From contig BSYO01000011.1 of NCBI GenBank assembly GCA_033239525.1, positions 6,973,973 through 7,037,972 on the forward strand: DNA of 64,000 nt, given 5' to 3'. The DNA comes from Nepenthes gracilis. Its lineage: Eukaryota; Streptophyta; Magnoliopsida; Caryophyllales; Nepenthaceae. The position numbers were made by a program, and so were the translations under genes. Shown one piece after another: positions 59,773-64,000 of this stretch. Below the pieces are notes generated by a model that was given only the letters and a program-made list of their open reading frames with translations, was not told where the DNA came from and ran no database searches. Positions within the stretch are counted from its first letter, which is position 1; every line of letters begins with the position of its first letter.

Positions 59773-60238
59773 TTCTCTCACTGACGGCCAACTTCTATCT
59801 CTCTCTCTAGGCTGCCGCAGCAATTAGGGTGAGGAAAATGAGAAAGGGAGAAGCTTAGGGGGCAAATAATATGAGGAGAGGAGATTAGGGTTTAGTTAGC
59901 TTTTTTAACATTTTGTTTCTCCTTGATTTTAATTAAATAATACAGCTAATGAGGGAGAGGGAAAGGAAGAGGCAACCACATTGTGAGGACGAGGAGGAGG
60001 GGGGCGTGCATCACTATGGTAAAAATAAGGGTTTAGGTGTATTTTAGGATTTTTAAGAAAAATTATGGCTCGTTTGGTTGGAGGATATAAGGTGGGAATA
60101 GAATTTCTATTTCCTAGAAGTAGAAATTCTTCCGTTTGGTTACAAATTTAATCAAAAATAAATATTCTATTTGAGTTGTTATTTCTATACATATGGGAAT
60201 AACAACTCCCTCATATTATTATTATTTTATTTTATTAT

Positions 60239-61231
60239 TGTTGGGCCCCAATATAAAGACCCACAAAAACACAGCCCAGAAGAAAAGCTCAAACGAGAGG
60301 CCAATGACCCAAAGACTAAGACCACGGCAGAAGCCCAAGAGGTCCCGTCTGCTCATAAGGAAGCTCGATTAATCGACACCCGAAGTGCCTGAGACACGGA
60401 AAGGACCGAGAACCCTAGAAGCCCTACTGAATCTCAGAATCGTCCGAGAGGTTAAGAAGAGGCTCCCGGACTTTTCCCAGAAGATCCTCCAAGAAGAGCC
60501 TCCTCTTACGAGTCCATGAACTCACGAGGAGCTCCACCCAGGAACGAGGACTACCCTATGCTCGGCCAAGGATGCGGTAGGTCGATTTCCAAGGAAACCC
60601 GCAAGCACTACCGGTCTCTATCTAAACAGAAAGACGTCCGGTCAAATCGTAGCCGACGGACCGGACTTTGACTGACACACCTAGGCTTACGAGCGATGCT
60701 AGACGCATGCATTCCCGCACGCGTCAGCAGCATTAATGATGCCAGTGGGACACTACACAGCTTTTGGGCCATCTGATGGCTGCCACGCGTCTCCTCCCCA
60801 ACGGTCTGGTCTTCCCTATAAATATCTAGCAAAGTCCATCTCTAAAGGGACCGGATTCTCTTTCCCCAGAATTTGCTCCAGAAAGAAGGCAAAAGGCCTA
60901 TTTCCTCTCGGCCCTGAATCTCTCTCTTCCTTGCGAAACAGAACCGAAAGAATGATAGAGCCTTTCAGCGAGCGGTACTCCCTAAGAAAGAGATACAAAA
61001 CAACAGATAATGAAGGGATTAACCCCAACACTTGTACTTTGTAAAGATTTCAACCCAAATAGTGAAACATTTTCAAGGCCCTGAGCCTCGTGATTTTTCC
61101 TCCCCATTTAAGAGGAGGCTTTCCACGTAAAAGATCCGGTCTCAATCTTCCTCTCGTGTCCAACACCTCACACACTTGTGTTGCCTGAAAACCACGAATC
61201 CGATTGGACCCCGCGGATCCAAAACGCAACA
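60239..61231 (+). mobile_element. Solo LTR, 993 bp
   Basis: Starts TGTTGGGCCCC and ends AAAACGCAACA, flanked by ATTAT on both sides (60234-60238 and 61232-61236). The duplication lies in ATT-rich sequence, so alone it is weak, but the termini are canonical. Inside are GGTCAA near 60640 and TTGACT near 60667, a TATA box CTATAAATA near 60820, and a stem-loop with TTTCCACGTAAA at 61089-61131. That is the same order as in the solo LTR at 42922-43969. Confidence 0.78.
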
Positions 61232-61447
61232 ATTATCATTATTAAATATTATTATTATTATATATTATTATTATTATTAGGAATTATTATTACATATTAT
61301 TATTATTTATTAAATTTTATTATTATATATTACTATTACATATTATTATTATTATTATTATTATGTATTATTGTTACATATTATTATTATTTATTAGGCA
61401 TTATTATTATCATTATTATTTTATTTTATTATTATTATTATCATTAT
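61232..61447. repeat. ATT trinucleotide array
   Basis: Interrupted ATT/TTA repeats over about 215 bp. A shorter ATT run (60213-60238) lies on the other side of the solo LTR, so the LTR landed in this microsatellite. Confidence 0.9.
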
Positions 61448-61625
61448 TCTCACATTATTCCTCATACTATTTTACAAATTAAAAAATAGAATACTAATTT
61501 TTCTCTTATTCTATTCTAATAGCCAAATATGAGAATAGTAATTTCAACTCTATTCCCAGTTTATTCTAATACATGAAATAACTATTCTATTCCCACCTTA
61601 TTTCATTCTAATAACCAAACGTATA

Positions 61626-62079
61626 GAAAATATATGCCTTTGTTTTTTTAATTTACACATATATGCCTATCCTAACATTTAAAAGAATTTTAACTGATAA
61701 AATACCAAAAATATTTATACTATCTATTGAATAAATTATCAAACTATCATTTCAAAGTATTAACAAATCTAATTTGTCTAAGATATTCATAAGGCTAATT
61801 CATATTTGTTGGTAAATTATTATCCTTATGAAGCTTCATTTTCATCATTACTTTCATAATTAAATACCTTATTTGGTCAGGAATTCAATTATCCTAAATC
61901 TAAAAACATCAAAATATTACACCTTATGTGTGCTTAAAAGCTTTTTGAGCAACATTTTGGGCCAGGCATGAGATAGCAAATTAAGCGGGCTGCTAATACT
62001 ATGCAAGATAGCTGCAAGATAGAACTTCATGCTGTAGAGTTTCAAAATCAAACTGCAACATAACCGCTCGGCCGAAACA
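61626..62079. other. AT-rich spacer, no gene seen
   Basis: No coding, RNA or repeat pattern recognised. Confidence 0.5.
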
Positions 62080-62880
62080 TGTTTTCACCCTACTATTGCA
62101 CTTTCCTAAATTGTTTTGGCTAATTGTTTACTGTATATAGAAGGGCTCAATTAATAAAAACTGGGGACAGACACAATTGTTCAACTGCAATAATTTAGAA
62201 AGAACCCTATGGGTGACCCAGATCATCCAGGCTTGTTGAAAAGCATTATCATTTGGAGTGTCATCAATCTTTTAAGATATTTTATATTTTTATTTGATGG
62301 TGTATTTGTAGAAACATTTGATAATATTTCACCTAAAACCCTTTAAAATACATTACTTAACTTACAATTCTATAAAGTTCTAATATGTGATTTGTACATA
62401 TAATTTATTGAAAAAAATTAGGGCCTTTAAAAATCATCCGGTGGTTGATAATCAGAATAGTTGATAAAACCATCAAAAACTCTAAAATATCCTATAAATG
62501 TCACATTTAGGTCACATAGATCTGCTATTAACACATGCTACGTGGGCATTTGGCAAAATGCCAAGCTAATGTAAGATTTTACAAAATTAAAAATCTCCAA
62601 TGAATTGAAGCATAGTTTTTAGCTGATCAAATCAATGAAAGCAGATCTCAGAAGTTTAAAAGGTGTTTAGATCAATGACTTGGATGGTTGATCCTGAGAG
62701 TGGACTCTTCAGTGCGGGGCCGTTTGTTAGGGGAGTCAATTTAGATTGTCTGATATGTCTTTATATATTTTATAATAATACATTGACTTTTTTATTGGTT
62801 TATTATTTATTGACTTAAGATACTTCAAGAATTTTTCTCTAGAATAGTTAGCACTTGAGGGTTGTATGCATCAATAAAAT
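62080..62880 (+). repeat. Copia-like LTR relic, related to 45.4-45.8 kb
   Basis: Shared phrases in the same order as at 45370-45830 include TTTACCCTACTAT, GGCTCAAT, AATAGTTCAA/CAATTGTTCAA, TTTTATATTTTTATTTGAT and AAATCAATGAA. Also shared are a final TTGGATGG and a GACTC block. No flanking duplication was found. Function: none; a dispersed remnant. Confidence 0.5.
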
Positions 62881-64000
62881 TATGTACCATTGAAATTCCT
62901 ACACATTTTAAATAATCTTATTATTGTCGTGGCCATATTACTTCATGAGCATGTCAAAAGAGGTGGATCTGACTTTCTACTTATGATGTAACATACAAGA
63001 TTTACACACCGGGGTCAAAAATTTGCTCCATCTCAAACTAATAACTTTTTGGATCAAATCTTTATTACAAGAACACATTAGATATAAATATTCCAATCAC
63101 ATTCTATATAAGCAATCCAATCCAAAAGTGATAAAACATAATAGTTCAATATACAATTTATTCATAAACGGAATTAACACTCTGTCAAAAATGGAAAGTA
63201 AAAATTTATGATCCTAACCACATTTAAAACACAACTATTTTTTATAAGCCTTAAAAATATTATCTTTTTCTGTTTTTACATTCAAGCTTTCCCTCTCTCT
63301 TACATTTTCAACACCTAATCTTTAACAACATCATTATTATATATTTTTTGTCGCTGTAATTATCAGCTGTTAAGCTTTGAAAGAGGTTTCCTTTTTTTTC
63401 TAACGCTTCAAATTCTAGCAGCCTTCAAAATTTGTATATATATATATATATATTTATTTATTTATTTATTTGGCTACGTATGATAAGGGATGGTGATAAA
63501 CTATCAAGTGCGTAGCTCCGAGGGCTAAATCTCCTCTTCTATTTGTTATAAACGGCAGTATCTTAGCAGCTAAGTAATTGGTAATGCATATTGAGTTTGT
63601 GTGACTGATTTTCTTGTTGAAAGATATTGCTAAGGCCTTTTAGCATAACAAAGAGATTTCAGATTTTGAAGATTAACTATTGTTTTGTTTTTCTGTACGT
63701 TTATTTCTCTTTTTTTTTTTAATCTTAACAGTTTTTTAATTAAAAAATGTGTTATTTTGTTTATTTTAATGTAAATTCTCTGCCGAAAATTGATATATGT
63801 ATAAATGTTAAAATGTCATGTACAGGACAAGAGTTTTAAAAGGGAATCCAAACCAAATGCTGCAAAAAGGCCCTGCAACTACGAAACCACAAAAACACAA
63901 AAGATATAAAAGCAGTCAAAAGATTTACATGAATGTATACTACAAAAACTCCACACGACTAACTATGAAGATTTGTGCCTGTACAAGGTCGGTGGCTCAT
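62881..64000. other. AT-rich sequence to the window end, no gene seen
   Basis: No coding region or RNA gene was recognised. A TA microsatellite followed by ATTT repeats lies at 63435-63471. Confidence 0.5.

Larger units (their letters stand above)
60067..61625. mobile_element. Small inverted-terminus (MITE-like) element, split by a solo LTR
   Basis: The left end CGTTTGGTTGGAGGATATAAGG, continuing TGGGAATAGAAT, matches the reverse complement of the right end (about 61580-61621), which contains CGTTTGGTT and ATAAGGTGGGAATAGAATA. Without the nested solo LTR the element would be about 560 bp, including an expanded ATT array. It has no coding sequence. The exact ends, target duplication and superfamily were not settled. 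Confidence 0.6.

Overview
This window looks like flowering-plant nuclear DNA. It holds one spliced protein gene surrounded by nested, mostly decayed LTR retrotransposons, DNA transposon remnants and microsatellites. The species cannot be named from the sequence; Tekay and TAT retrotransposon lineages beside a plant ECT-type m6A reader fit any angiosperm with a repeat-rich genome.

The only intact host gene found is a YTH-domain m6A reader (ECT family) on the minus strand, start codon at 24601 and stop at 20399. Nine exons join in frame to about 710 residues. Its promoter side is crowded by a Mutator-like element (MULE).

Layout. 109-3856: solo LTR of a Tekay-type chromovirus (TSD AGAAC). 3974-13045: full-length but decayed Tekay element ending in a chromodomain (TSD TTTGA). 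13.6-19.5 kb: relic of a TAT-lineage Ty3 element, with pol on + and an antisense ORF on -. 20.4-24.9 kb: the ECT gene and promoter. 25.2-41.4 kb: an old MULE, recognised by about 300-350 bp inverted termini and a broken FAR1/MURA-like transposase, split by a minus-strand TAT element without pol (26011-32918) and a young minus-strand Copia element (34063-39205, TSD TGTAC). 41.8-44.9 kb: a TAT gag relic split by a solo LTR (42922-43969, TSD GTAAG). 45.1-46.3 kb: an internally deleted Copia-like LTR pair. 47036-58162: a full-length TAT element (TSD CAAGG). 58.2-64.0 kb: AT-rich sequence with an inverted-terminus element split by a solo LTR (60239-61231, TSD ATTAT) and another LTR relic.

Main observations. 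Both better-preserved TAT elements have gag or pol on one strand and an antisense ORF on the other. Each antisense ORF has a start codon, an intron of 76-79 bp at the same place and a downstream AATAAA. Between the converging ends lies a tandem array whose units are unrelated in sequence (36 bp and about 42 bp), yet each unit carries one small inverted repeat. In the 36-bp array three of five stem positions vary in a pairing-preserving way. Several LTRs also carry inverted pairs of W-box cores (GGTCAA...TTGACC), and three otherwise different LTRs share a stem-loop next to TTTCCACGTAAA near their 3' ends. Coordinates, splices and alignments were read by eye and have not been checked by any program.
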